In this document: positions 9,619-17,121 of the stretch, in pieces
Numbering within the stretch: position 1 is the stretch's first letter
Layout of the letters: each line of letters opens with the position of its first letter
Assembly (NCBI RefSeq): GCF_003669015.1
Contig: NZ_CP033069.1
Location: 1,181,001-1,245,000, forward strand
Length of the DNA stretch: 64,000 nucleotides
Reading direction: 5' to 3'
Source of the DNA: Acidovorax sp. 1608163
GTDB taxonomy: Bacteria > Pseudomonadota > Gammaproteobacteria > Burkholderiales > Burkholderiaceae_C
Translations under genes and position numbers: made by a program
The notes under the pieces: generated by a model
What the model was told of the DNA's origin: nothing
The model's input: the letters and a program-made list of their open reading frames with translations, nothing else
The model's database searches: none

Positions 9619-10008
9619 TTAGCCCGCGATTTCACGTGCCTCAGTCAGAAGCTGCGGAAGCGTCGATGGATCAAATGCCATGGTCGAGAAACGAAGATGG
9701 GTTTCGCCATGGACACCTCGATAGCCTAGCTCGCCTTCCACCCCCATGTGACCTAAGCGATCTATGGATCGGACAATGAGGTGCAATTCCTTGGGGCTGA
9801 TGCTCTCGACAGTAGCTTGACCTTGGCGATGTTCATTCAGGACCGCCAACTGGTTGCAAAACCCAACCCAAGCATCTCGGGCAATCCAGGTGTCAATCTC
9901 GCCATGGAATCCGGGGCATCTGGCTTTAACGATGACGAGGACGTCTTCGTTTGAAGGCTCTGCACTCTCGATCGAAACGTAGAAATCAGACTCGCAACGA
10001 ATGTGCAT
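9619..10008 (-). CDS. Small protein resembling WapI-type immunity proteins
   Basis: A 129-residue cytoplasmic protein. The ATG at 10008 has AGGA about 9 bp upstream on the minus strand, which supports this frame over overlapping ORFs. The pattern is FHGEIDTWIARDAWVGFCNQL, then a Gly/Glu-rich stretch, SPKELHLIV, then RLGHMGVEGELGYRG and a final STMAFDPSTLPQLL. This spacing resembles the WapI-immunity/DUF6228-like families, whose members often accompany polymorphic toxins. No toxin gene is visible nearby, so it may be an orphan immunity gene. The similarity is recalled from family pattern and needs a profile search. Confidence 0.55.
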   Translation of the reverse strand: MHIRCESDFYVSIESAEPSNEDVLVIVKARCPGFHGEIDTWIARDAWVGFCNQLAVLNEHRQGQATVESISPKELHLIVRSIDRLGHMGVEGELGYRGVHGETHLRFSTMAFDPSTLPQLLTEAREIAG

Positions 10009-10224
10009 GGCTTAGTCCTGCTAGCGCGTGTATTGCGGAAACCCAGAGAGATTTGCTGGTATGTGCCGTATCGGCGAACTATATCTACAAGGAGTCGGAG
10101 TTCGGAATTGGAAAGGGTCAACATACCCCCGTGAAGTTCGGCGTCGACGTTATCGCAGAATATTGGCCCAACGCTGCCAGCCCCCATCGCGTTAGCATCC
10201 CCTAGTTATCCATAAGAAGCTGCC

Positions 10225-11007
10225 ATGACCTTGCCACGTCTGCTTGCCTCCCTGCTGGCCCTCGCCTGCACCTTGCCCGCCTTCGCCGGCATGGAAAAAG
10301 AAAGCCACAGCACCCGTGGCGGCCTCTTCTTTGCCATGCTGACGCCCGATGTGGAGCAGGTGATTGCGCGGTTCAATGACAAGGCACCGCTGCAGCAACT
10401 GGCGCAGCACTGCAATACAGGCAAGGCCGTGTTTGCGTTGCAGACCGGGGCCAAGTACCAGTGCAAGGCCGAGGTGTTTAAGAACGCTTCAGGCGCTGAC
10501 GAGTGGGAGTCTGTGGGGGTGACGGTGCAGGGTCTTGCACGTCAGAGTGACCGCCGGGAGTACGGCCTTTTTTCACTCACGCCACCCGCCACGCCCAGGT
10601 GGGATGTGCGCAAGATCGAGCCTGAGCACCGCGCCGGGCTGCAAGCCTATCTGCAATCCGACACGCGCCGCTTTGGCTGGCTACAGCCCCAGTTGCGCTG
10701 GGAATCGGCCATGTCTGTTCGTCTGCCCCAGGCGGCGGCGGATGCGCGCACCACGTTGGTGGTGCCGGGCAAGGTGGTGCGCGATGTGAATGCGTTCTAC
10801 GAAGCCCAGCGGCACCATGTGTTTGTGCGCAAGCAGGACGCTTACGTCTACATGGGCGAGGTGCCGGGCGCGCCCGAGAGCTATGTCGACATCGACGGCA
10901 ATGACCTGCCTGGATTGGTGGTGGTGGAGGGCTGTGACGGTTGGTGCATCAGCCTGTGGGGCCTGACGGGCGGGTTGCGGCAGGTGGGGACGTTTGGCGG
11001 GCACTGA
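10225..11007 (+). CDS. Hypothetical exported protein
   Basis: A 260-residue protein with a clear signal peptide (MTLPRLLASLLALACTLPAFA, cleavage near residue 21), so it is periplasmic or secreted. The mature part has two cysteine pairs, HC...YQC (about residues 63 and 79) and GCDGWC (about 240-245), which could form disulfides. The end reads SLWGLTGGLRQVGTFGGH. No recognised domain or catalytic motif is seen. It stands alone, about 300 bp before the LuxR-type regulator, with a small hairpin (GGGGAC / GTCCCC, 11013-11035) after its stop. Confidence 0.75.
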   Translation: MTLPRLLASLLALACTLPAFAGMEKESHSTRGGLFFAMLTPDVEQVIARFNDKAPLQQLAQHCNTGKAVFALQTGAKYQCKAEVFKNASGADEWESVGVTVQGLARQSDRREYGLFSLTPPATPRWDVRKIEPEHRAGLQAYLQSDTRRFGWLQPQLRWESAMSVRLPQAAADARTTLVVPGKVVRDVNAFYEAQRHHVFVRKQDAYVYMGEVPGAPESYVDIDGNDLPGLVVVEGCDGWCISLWGLTGGLRQVGTFGGH

Positions 11008-11314
11008 GGCCTGGGGACGGAGCCAGACTGTCCCCGTGGCATTGCCCATGATGGGGCAGCTTCGGCTCTGAAGCGCTTGCACAGGCGGGGTATGTGCGCC
11101 TGGAGTTCCACTGATTTTGCGGTGATTTGCTACATTTTTAATAGCTGCTGGCGCTTATTGAATAATCGCTAGAGCCTGATTTGACCTGAAATATGTACTG
11201 CGCTGAGGGCGTTTGCACGCCGATGGGCCTCGCGTCTGCGGCAGGGCATGTACGGGTACGCAGCACCTGGGTGTTTCGGTACATTGGTTATGAAAAATAA
11301 CCAGGAGACGCCCC
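11008..11314. other. Intergenic region with hairpin and repeat copy
   Basis: This 307-bp gap holds a 6-bp hairpin just after the upstream stop (11013-11035), one copy of the dispersed palindromic repeat (11131-11190), and the AGGAG site (11303-11307) of the LuxR-type gene. No gene is supported. Confidence 0.6.
11131..11190 (+). repeat. Dispersed palindromic intergenic repeat, copy 1
   Basis: The core reads ATAGCTGCTGGCGCTTATTG followed by AATAATCGCTAGAGCC and a TGATTTGACCTGAAA tail. It matches the shared pattern of a T-rich lead, ATAGCTGCTAGCGCTTG, a short AT loop, AAGCGCTAGAGGC and TTTTGCTTGAAA. The AGCGCTT / AAGCGCT arms can pair. Confidence 0.8.
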
Positions 11315-12358
11315 ATGCCCCCCACCGTTGGCAGCGCACCCCGCCCACAGCGTTGGCTGCACGCGCCGCCCCTGCCACCCTTGCAAGCCCTCAGCGCCAG
11401 CCTGCTGGATCTGACGGCACTGGCCCATCAAACTCCGCCGCAGCAGATGCTGCACGACGCGCTGCACCTGTTGCAGCGGCTGGTGCCGTTTGATTCAGCA
11501 TGGTGGGGCGAAGTGTCCGCAGGCAATGCACAGGCTGCGCCGCGCAACTGGTTGCATGGCAGCATCGGCCTGAGCCAGCGGTTTGCCCAGGAGTGGAACG
11601 CGCTGGCGGCGGGCGATGAGTTTGCGCGCATGTCCATGGAGCGCCTGGGTGAGGTCATCTGCGAGAACGGCCCGGATGCGCCCGGCGCCATCCCCCCGGA
11701 GCTGGAAGCCTTCTGCCGCCGCCACGGCCTGTTCCACTGCATGGCCATCACGGTGGAACTGCCGGGCAGTGGGATGATGTTCTTCGTCTCTGTTTACCGT
11801 CCACCGCAAGGCCCGCCGTTCTCGGGGCAGGAGGCAGAGTTATTTGGAGAGTTTGTTGCCCACCTGCTGTGCCACTGGCGCCATGCGTTGCAGCGCCTGC
11901 AGGCGCTGCCATCGGCCCACCCGTGGGATGGCCATGCGCTGGCCGAGCCAGATGGCAATTTGCTTTACGTGGGTTTGCGCCTGGGGCAGGCGCTGCACCA
12001 GGCCCACCCGCAGTGGTTCGGCCCCGCACTGCCTGCCGCCTTGCATGCGGGGCTGTGCAAGCTACCTGGCACCGTGGCGCTGGGCAAGAGCACCCGGCTG
12101 CGGTTTGAGGCCTGTGGCCCGTTGGTCCTCATCAGCTTGGTGGTGCGCCAGCCGGGCAGTGCGCAGCCACCGTCGCAGTCGCCTTTGGCACCGCGTGAGC
12201 TGGGTGCGGCCACGCTGTATGCGCACGGGCATTCGTACAAAGACATTGCGCTGGCACTGGGCTTGTCACCCGCCACCGTGCGCACCTATCTGCGCAGTGC
12301 CTACGGCCTGCTGGGCGTGCGCAACAAGGTCGAGCTGGTGAGCGCCCTGCGCAAATAG
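11315..12358 (+). CDS. LuxR-type helix-turn-helix transcriptional regulator
   Basis: A 347-residue regulator. The ATG at 11315 follows AGGAG at 11303-11307. The C-terminal LuxR/GerE domain (about residues 288-345) is clear: LAPRELGAATLYAHGHSYKD, then IALALGLSPATVRTYLRSAY and VRNKVELVSAL, with the DNA-recognition helix in SPATVRTYLRS. The N-terminal 270 residues resemble a GAF-like sensor rather than the acyl-homoserine-lactone-binding domain, and no response-regulator Asp is seen. The ligand is unknown. A hairpin follows the gene, then the tannase-family gene 218 bp downstream in the same direction, which is a plausible but unproven target. Confidence 0.88.
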   Translation: MPPTVGSAPRPQRWLHAPPLPPLQALSASLLDLTALAHQTPPQQMLHDALHLLQRLVPFDSAWWGEVSAGNAQAAPRNWLHGSIGLSQRFAQEWNALAAGDEFARMSMERLGEVICENGPDAPGAIPPELEAFCRRHGLFHCMAITVELPGSGMMFFVSVYRPPQGPPFSGQEAELFGEFVAHLLCHWRHALQRLQALPSAHPWDGHALAEPDGNLLYVGLRLGQALHQAHPQWFGPALPAALHAGLCKLPGTVALGKSTRLRFEACGPLVLISLVVRQPGSAQPPSQSPLAPRELGAATLYAHGHSYKDIALALGLSPATVRTYLRSAYGLLGVRNKVELVSALRK

Positions 12359-12423
12359 GGGCCTTCCTCCTTCGCGGCACAGGCTGAAGGGGCTCAGAAC
12401 GTGCGCTCAGGACTTTCCCTTCC

Positions 12424-12447
12424 CCTCTGCATTTGCAGAGGCTTATT
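12424..12447 (+). terminator. Likely terminator after the LuxR-type gene
   Basis: A 7-bp perfect stem (CCTCTGC / GCAGAGG) with a 4-nt ATTT loop is followed by CTTATTT. It lies 66 bp after the regulator's stop. The T-tract is interrupted, so termination may be partial. Confidence 0.5.
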
Positions 12448-12576
12448 TGTGCCCCTGGCCTCCTATCGTGGCGCCCGGAGCCATTGCAGCGGCAGGCATG
12501 TGGGGCACTCTGCCCATCTGCCTGCATACCGCCAGCAGGGCTCCTAAAACCATCACGACATATGGAGACTTTGCAC

Positions 12577-14208
12577 ATGACTTCCCCCACCTTTCACGCG
12601 TCTGCGTTGCGCTCGCCGGGCAGGGCCTTGCTGGCACGCAACGCTGCGGGCACAGCGCTGGCTGTTGTGGCCGCGCTGGCCTTGAGCGCCTGCGGCGGCG
12701 GCAGCGGCGGCACGCCATCGCCCTCTGCCCGCCCTCTGGCCGAAGCCTGCCCCACCTACCGCCCGGCTGCATTGCCCGGCGGTGCCAAGGTCACGGCCAC
12801 GGAGGTCCGCAAATCCAACGGCAGCCTGCCAGACGTGTGCATCGTGCGTGGCGAAATCGTTTCGTCGGCCGATTCCACCATCCACTGGGCGGTGGAGCTG
12901 CCCAGCGGCAGCCTGTGGAATGGCAAAACGCTCACCATCGGGGGCGGCGGGTTCGATGGCTTCATCCCCACGGACGATGTGTTCTACCAGCAGCTCGTCG
13001 GCCCATCGGCCAACCCTTACGTCAAGATCAGCTCGGACTCGGGGCACGGGCCAGCAGGCTTCTCATGGGGCTCTAGCGACGTAGCGCTGCGCAACCATGC
13101 GTTTGAAGCCAACCACCTGGTGCTGGAAGTGGGCACGGCGATGGCGACCGACTTCTACGGAAAACGGCCTGTGCGCCGCTATCACATGGGGCATTCCAAC
13201 GGCGGCCGATCGGCCCTGGCCGCGACCCAGCGCTACCCCAAGGATTACGACGGCGTGATCGCCATGGAGCCCGCCATCAGCCAGCAGGCGCACCAGGTCA
13301 ACCTGGGGCCTACGGTGCTCAAGCACATCTTTTCCAAACCCGAGAATTGGCTGAGCGCTGAGAAGGTCGCCCTGTATGCCAAGGCCGAGACGGCGGCCTG
13401 CGATGCACTCGATGGCCTCAAGGACGGCATCATCGGCAATGTGGCGGCGTGTAACTACGTGCCTACCGAGCTGCTGTGCACCGGGGCCGAAAACGATACG
13501 TGCCTGACGGCTGGACAGATCGAATCCATCCGCCTGATCTACGCCGACCACGACACACCTGTCACGCTCTCGCGGGGCGCACGGGGTTACCCCCGTTATG
13601 GGCGGGGTGGTGCTTCCACGTCAGACTGGAAGGACTACATGTTCGGCAACAGCTTTGCCGCACGGGATTCGTTCAACTTCATGGCGGCGCAAGAGGCCGC
13701 GCGCCTGGTGGAGGGCAACCCCAAGCTCAGCCTGCTCGACCACGACCCGACCCGCTTCCCGTCGCAGTACCTGCGGCTGGCCGAGATGATCGATTCGACC
13801 AACCCCGATATCTCTGCCTTCGCGGACAACGGCGGCAAGCTGCTCATCTGGTACGGCCTGGCCGATGCTTGCGTATCGGTGTACCGCACGGCCGACTATT
13901 TTGAGTCGATGAAGCAACAGGTGGGCGCCACCAAGGCACGGGGCTTTGCGCGCATGCTCACCTCACCATCCGTGGGCCACAACCTGGATGGTGCAGGCAC
14001 CGACCCGCTCTCCATCGACCTGCTCACGGCCCTGGACAGCTGGGTAGAAAAGCAGACCGCGCCCGACAAGCTGGTGGCCACCAAGTTTGCTGCGGGCAGC
14101 AAGACGCCTGTGCTGCAGCGCCCGGTGTGCGAGTTCCCGCAGTTCCCGCGCTACAACGGCACGGGAGACCCCGCCAAGGCAGAGAGCTTTAGCTGCTCTG
14201 CCACCTGA
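12577..14208 (+). CDS. Tannase/feruloyl esterase family lipoprotein
   Basis: A 543-residue secreted esterase relative. I start at the ATG 12577, which has GGAG about 10 bp upstream; the in-frame ATG at 12562 is the alternative. A lipobox (LALSAC, about residue 39) followed by Gly/Ser predicts an outer-membrane lipoprotein. The triad is visible: Ser207 in MGHSNGGRSA, Asp430 in GLADACVS and His468 in SVGHNLDG. Family members, including MHETase, usually carry a Cys just before the Ser and just after the His (CS-D-HC); here these are His and Asn, so that disulfide is absent. Substrate is unknown; ester-linked aromatics are typical for the family. Confidence 0.88.
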   Translation: MTSPTFHASALRSPGRALLARNAAGTALAVVAALALSACGGGSGGTPSPSARPLAEACPTYRPAALPGGAKVTATEVRKSNGSLPDVCIVRGEIVSSADSTIHWAVELPSGSLWNGKTLTIGGGGFDGFIPTDDVFYQQLVGPSANPYVKISSDSGHGPAGFSWGSSDVALRNHAFEANHLVLEVGTAMATDFYGKRPVRRYHMGHSNGGRSALAATQRYPKDYDGVIAMEPAISQQAHQVNLGPTVLKHIFSKPENWLSAEKVALYAKAETAACDALDGLKDGIIGNVAACNYVPTELLCTGAENDTCLTAGQIESIRLIYADHDTPVTLSRGARGYPRYGRGGASTSDWKDYMFGNSFAARDSFNFMAAQEAARLVEGNPKLSLLDHDPTRFPSQYLRLAEMIDSTNPDISAFADNGGKLLIWYGLADACVSVYRTADYFESMKQQVGATKARGFARMLTSPSVGHNLDGAGTDPLSIDLLTALDSWVEKQTAPDKLVATKFAAGSKTPVLQRPVCEFPQFPRYNGTGDPAKAESFSCSAT

Positions 14209-14333
14209 GGGGACGGCATGGAGGCAGGTCGTGTTCGGCACCGCGTGCTTGCACAAGGCCGGTATGCGGTAGGCTTCGCGTCTTTCTGCACCTGCTGCGC
14301 AAGCTGCGGTCCCACGCTTTCGACATTGTCTCC

Positions 14334-14729
14334 ATGCCTTCTTCGACCTCATCGTCCTTGCCGCAACCCAGATCTTTCGCACGCGAGTGGGGTCCTCTCA
14401 TCGCTTTCGGTATTGTCGTCCTCGCTCTGCTAGTGGGTTGGCGTCTGTGGACGGACCATATGGCACAAGCCCCTGTGGAGGCTAAGTACGCCGAGTATCT
14501 GAGCGCGTTGGCCGAGCATTCGGAGAGCGCGAGAGAGCTTCTGGAGCGCTATCAAAAGCGGTACGAGCGCAATACGATTGCCTCCAAGCACTTTGAAGCC
14601 ATGTGCGCTGCGATGACCGAGTTTGCGCAAGACGACGGGGTGGACCCCGATAGTTTCTCCCAAGGAATCGCTGACACCTGCAGGCAATTCATTCATGGCA
14701 CAGCGACAGGTGAAGTGCCCGACCTGTGA
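14334..14729 (+). CDS. Small membrane-anchored hypothetical protein
   Basis: A 131-residue protein with one transmembrane segment (about residues 20-40, GPLIAFGIVVLALLVGWRLW) after a Ser/Pro-rich cytoplasmic N-terminus. The rest is a charged helical domain likely on the periplasmic side, with two cysteines (MCAAM and DTCRQF, about residues 86 and 118). The ribosome-binding site is weak. I do not recognise a family. It is convergent with the TonB receptor array, separated by a very stable hairpin. Confidence 0.65.
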   Translation: MPSSTSSSLPQPRSFAREWGPLIAFGIVVLALLVGWRLWTDHMAQAPVEAKYAEYLSALAEHSESARELLERYQKRYERNTIASKHFEAMCAAMTEFAQDDGVDPDSFSQGIADTCRQFIHGTATGEVPDL

Positions 14730-14740
14730 CGGCTGAACTC

Positions 14741-14767
14741 CAGCGTGCGGGGACACCCCGCACGCTG
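14741..14767. terminator. 12-bp perfect hairpin between convergent genes
   Basis: CAGCGTGCGGGG (14741-14752), a 3-nt ACA loop and CCCCGCACGCTG (14756-14767) form a perfect 12-bp stem. It starts 5 nt after the stop of the first TonB receptor (minus strand) and 11 nt after the small membrane gene (plus strand). No long T-tract exists on either strand, so it may act as a bidirectional barrier or 3'-end stabiliser. Confidence 0.65.
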
Positions 14768-14772
14768 TCCAT

Positions 14773-16938
14773 TCAAAACCGGTAGGTCGACGTCAGCGTA
14801 TACGTCCGCGCCTGCCCATAGAAGCAGTCCCCACGGGCCAGGCATTGGGTGATCTGCACCTTGTCGGTCAGATTCACCACATTGAAGGCCACGCGCCAGT
14901 CGCCAGCGTCGTAGGCGAGCATGGCGTCGGCGATGGTGGAGGCCGGGGTGCTGATGGCATACGTGCCGCTGCTGCTTGACTGTGAGCCGGTGTAGCGCAC
15001 GCCTGCGCCCACCGTCCAGCCGGTGCGGCCTGCGTTGGCAAAGCGGTGTGAAAGCCAGGCCGATGCAGTGTGTTTTGGCACGCTCTCCAGCCGCTGGCCC
15101 TGGTCACCGTCGTTGCTGCGCGAGATGCGGGCATCGGTGTAGGCGTAGCCCAGGCTCACATCCCAATGGCGCGCCAGGCTGGCCTTGACTTCGGCCTCCA
15201 GGCCGCGCACCTTGGCTTCGCCCACTTGCAGGCTGTTCATGGGGTTGGCGGGGTCGTTGGTCTTGCGGTTGGTTTCGCGCAATTGGTACAGGGCTGCGTA
15301 GGCGCTGATGCCCTGGCCTGCGGGCTGCCACTTCACGCCAGCCTCCCATTGTTTGCCGCGTGTGGGTTTGTAGGGCTTGCCGTAGAAGTCAACGCCTCCA
15401 ACCGGCAGGAATGACTCCGCGTAGCTCACGTACGGCGCCCAGCCGTTGCCCAGTTGGTAGGTGGCGCCTGCGCGCTTGCTCCAGGCCTTGTCTTCGGTCG
15501 ATGCCTCGGGGCTGTCATCGGTGGCAGAGCGGGCCTTGTCGTGGCGCAGGCCGAGTGTGAAGGTCCAGGCGTTCCAGCGAATCTGGTCTTGGGCATAGAA
15601 GCCCAGCTGGCGCTCGCTCACGCTGGGCTGCAGGGTCAGGTCTGCCGCCGTGGGCGGAGTGAAGTTGCCGTACACGGGGTTGTAGAGGTCCAGGTCGGCC
15701 GCGTTGGACTGGAACCAGTCTGATGCACCCGAGCGCACGCGCTGCACGTCCATGCCCATGAGCAGGTTGTGCTCGGTGGCGCCCCACTGCTGCTTGCCTT
15801 GTAGTTGGGTGTCTACCAGCAGCATGCGCACGTTGCCCAGGTGCCAGTTGGCATCGCGCTGGACGGTGCGGTTGTCTGCCGTGAACACGGGGCGCGGAGA
15901 GAAGCTGGTCCACAGCGTCTTGTAGTCCACATCGCTGACCGTGCGGCGCAGGTTCTGGCGCAGCGTCCAGCTGTCGTTCAACTGGTGGCTGAACTGGTAG
16001 CCAATCGCGTCACTGCTGGCGTTGTAGGCATCCCAGCCCGGCTCGCCATTGAAGCGGGAGGTCGGAATCTGGCCGTAGGTGTTGGGCAGCAACGTGCCTT
16101 GCCACGGAAAGAAGCCGATGAGCGAGCCGCTTTTGTCGCGCTGGTGGGTGGCCTGCAGCGTGAGCGACGTGGCGGCGTTGGGCTTCCAGGTGAGCGATGG
16201 GGCAATCACCACCCGGTCGTCCTTGACGTAGTCCACCTGGGTGTCGCTGTCGCGCCCCACGGCCACCAGGCGATAGAGCCACTCACCGTCCTTGTCGATG
16301 GTCCCGGTCAGGTCCGCGGCGATTTGCTTGCGGTGGTGGTTGCCCAGTTCGATCTGTACTTCGCGTTGGGTTTCGGCCAGGGGCTTCTTGGTGGTGAGCG
16401 CCAGCACACCGCCCACGGTGCCTTTGCCGTACAGCACGGACGATGGCCCGCGCAGCACCTCGACCCGCTCCAGCGTGTAGGGGTCGGGGCGGGTGTCGTT
16501 CCAGTAGCCGGTCTGTCGCAGCAGCCCGTCCAGGTACTGCGACAGGTCGTTGCCCCGTGCCGAGAACGAGTCCTGGCGGCTGTCGAAATAGTTGGACACC
16601 ACCCCGGTGGTGTACGCCGTGGTCTGGCGCAGCGTTTGCGCGCCTTGCGCCTCCATCTCGTCGCGCGTGATGACGCTGATGGCCTGCGGGGTTTCCAGCA
16701 GCGGCGTGTCGGTCTTGGTGGCGCTGAGGGCCCGCTTGGCCACAAAGCCGGTGACCGGGCCGGTAGCGGTTTCGCCCCCTTCGGCTGCGGCATTGATGGT
16801 GACCGAGGGCAGGGCTTTGTCGGCGGCCGGTGTTGGAGCGCTTTGCGCCTGCGCCTGCGCTGCGCAGGCGCACAGCAGCGCCAAGGTGGCATGCGCCACG
16901 GCAGTCAGCGCGGGCCGATGGGTGGTGAATGTGGTCAT
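14773..16938 (-). CDS. TonB-dependent siderophore receptor 1 (FhuA/FoxA-like)
   Basis: A 721-residue outer-membrane receptor for ferric siderophores. A signal peptide (to about residue 31) is followed by a plug domain containing TPLLETPQAISVITRDEME and RPDPYTLERVEVLRGPSSVL, then a 22-strand barrel ending in the sorting signal TSTYRF. A Cys pair near the end (QCLARGDCFYGQ) is a FhuA/FoxA-type feature. No N-terminal signalling extension is seen, so it is not an ECF/FecR-type transducer. It is highly similar to the next gene (17122-19293), as if by tandem duplication. It is last in a minus-strand array probably read from the Fur-like site near 25.2 kb. The ligand is unknown; hydroxamates are plausible. 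Confidence 0.93.
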   Translation of the reverse strand: MTTFTTHRPALTAVAHATLALLCACAAQAQAQSAPTPAADKALPSVTINAAAEGGETATGPVTGFVAKRALSATKTDTPLLETPQAISVITRDEMEAQGAQTLRQTTAYTTGVVSNYFDSRQDSFSARGNDLSQYLDGLLRQTGYWNDTRPDPYTLERVEVLRGPSSVLYGKGTVGGVLALTTKKPLAETQREVQIELGNHHRKQIAADLTGTIDKDGEWLYRLVAVGRDSDTQVDYVKDDRVVIAPSLTWKPNAATSLTLQATHQRDKSGSLIGFFPWQGTLLPNTYGQIPTSRFNGEPGWDAYNASSDAIGYQFSHQLNDSWTLRQNLRRTVSDVDYKTLWTSFSPRPVFTADNRTVQRDANWHLGNVRMLLVDTQLQGKQQWGATEHNLLMGMDVQRVRSGASDWFQSNAADLDLYNPVYGNFTPPTAADLTLQPSVSERQLGFYAQDQIRWNAWTFTLGLRHDKARSATDDSPEASTEDKAWSKRAGATYQLGNGWAPYVSYAESFLPVGGVDFYGKPYKPTRGKQWEAGVKWQPAGQGISAYAALYQLRETNRKTNDPANPMNSLQVGEAKVRGLEAEVKASLARHWDVSLGYAYTDARISRSNDGDQGQRLESVPKHTASAWLSHRFANAGRTGWTVGAGVRYTGSQSSSSGTYAISTPASTIADAMLAYDAGDWRVAFNVVNLTDKVQITQCLARGDCFYGQARTYTLTSTYRF

Positions 16939-17070
16939 GGCTTTTACATGGGTAGAAGGTTGGAGAACCGTTGGAGGGCCAGTGGTGTGATCGACCCGCG
17001 TTGCTTCGATCGCGGGATACCGCTTGGGGTCTGGCCTGGCTTGGCAGGGGCGCAGGCCCGGCGGGCGGGC

Positions 17071-17102
17071 CCGGTGCCAGGGCGGGCACGCCTTGGCACC
17101 GG
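17071..17102 (-). other. Hairpin 3' of TonB receptor 2
   Basis: A 9-bp perfect inverted repeat (CCGGTGCCA at 17071-17079, TGGCACCGG at 17094-17102) lies 19 nt beyond the receptor stop. No T-tract follows. Confidence 0.55.
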
Positions 17103-17121
17103 GGAGCGGGCGGGGGGCGCT

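Noticed and set aside
9837..10187. A 116-codon minus-strand frame overlapping the immunity-like gene
   Set aside because: It overlaps the 9619-10008 gene in another phase, which has the better ribosome site and family pattern.
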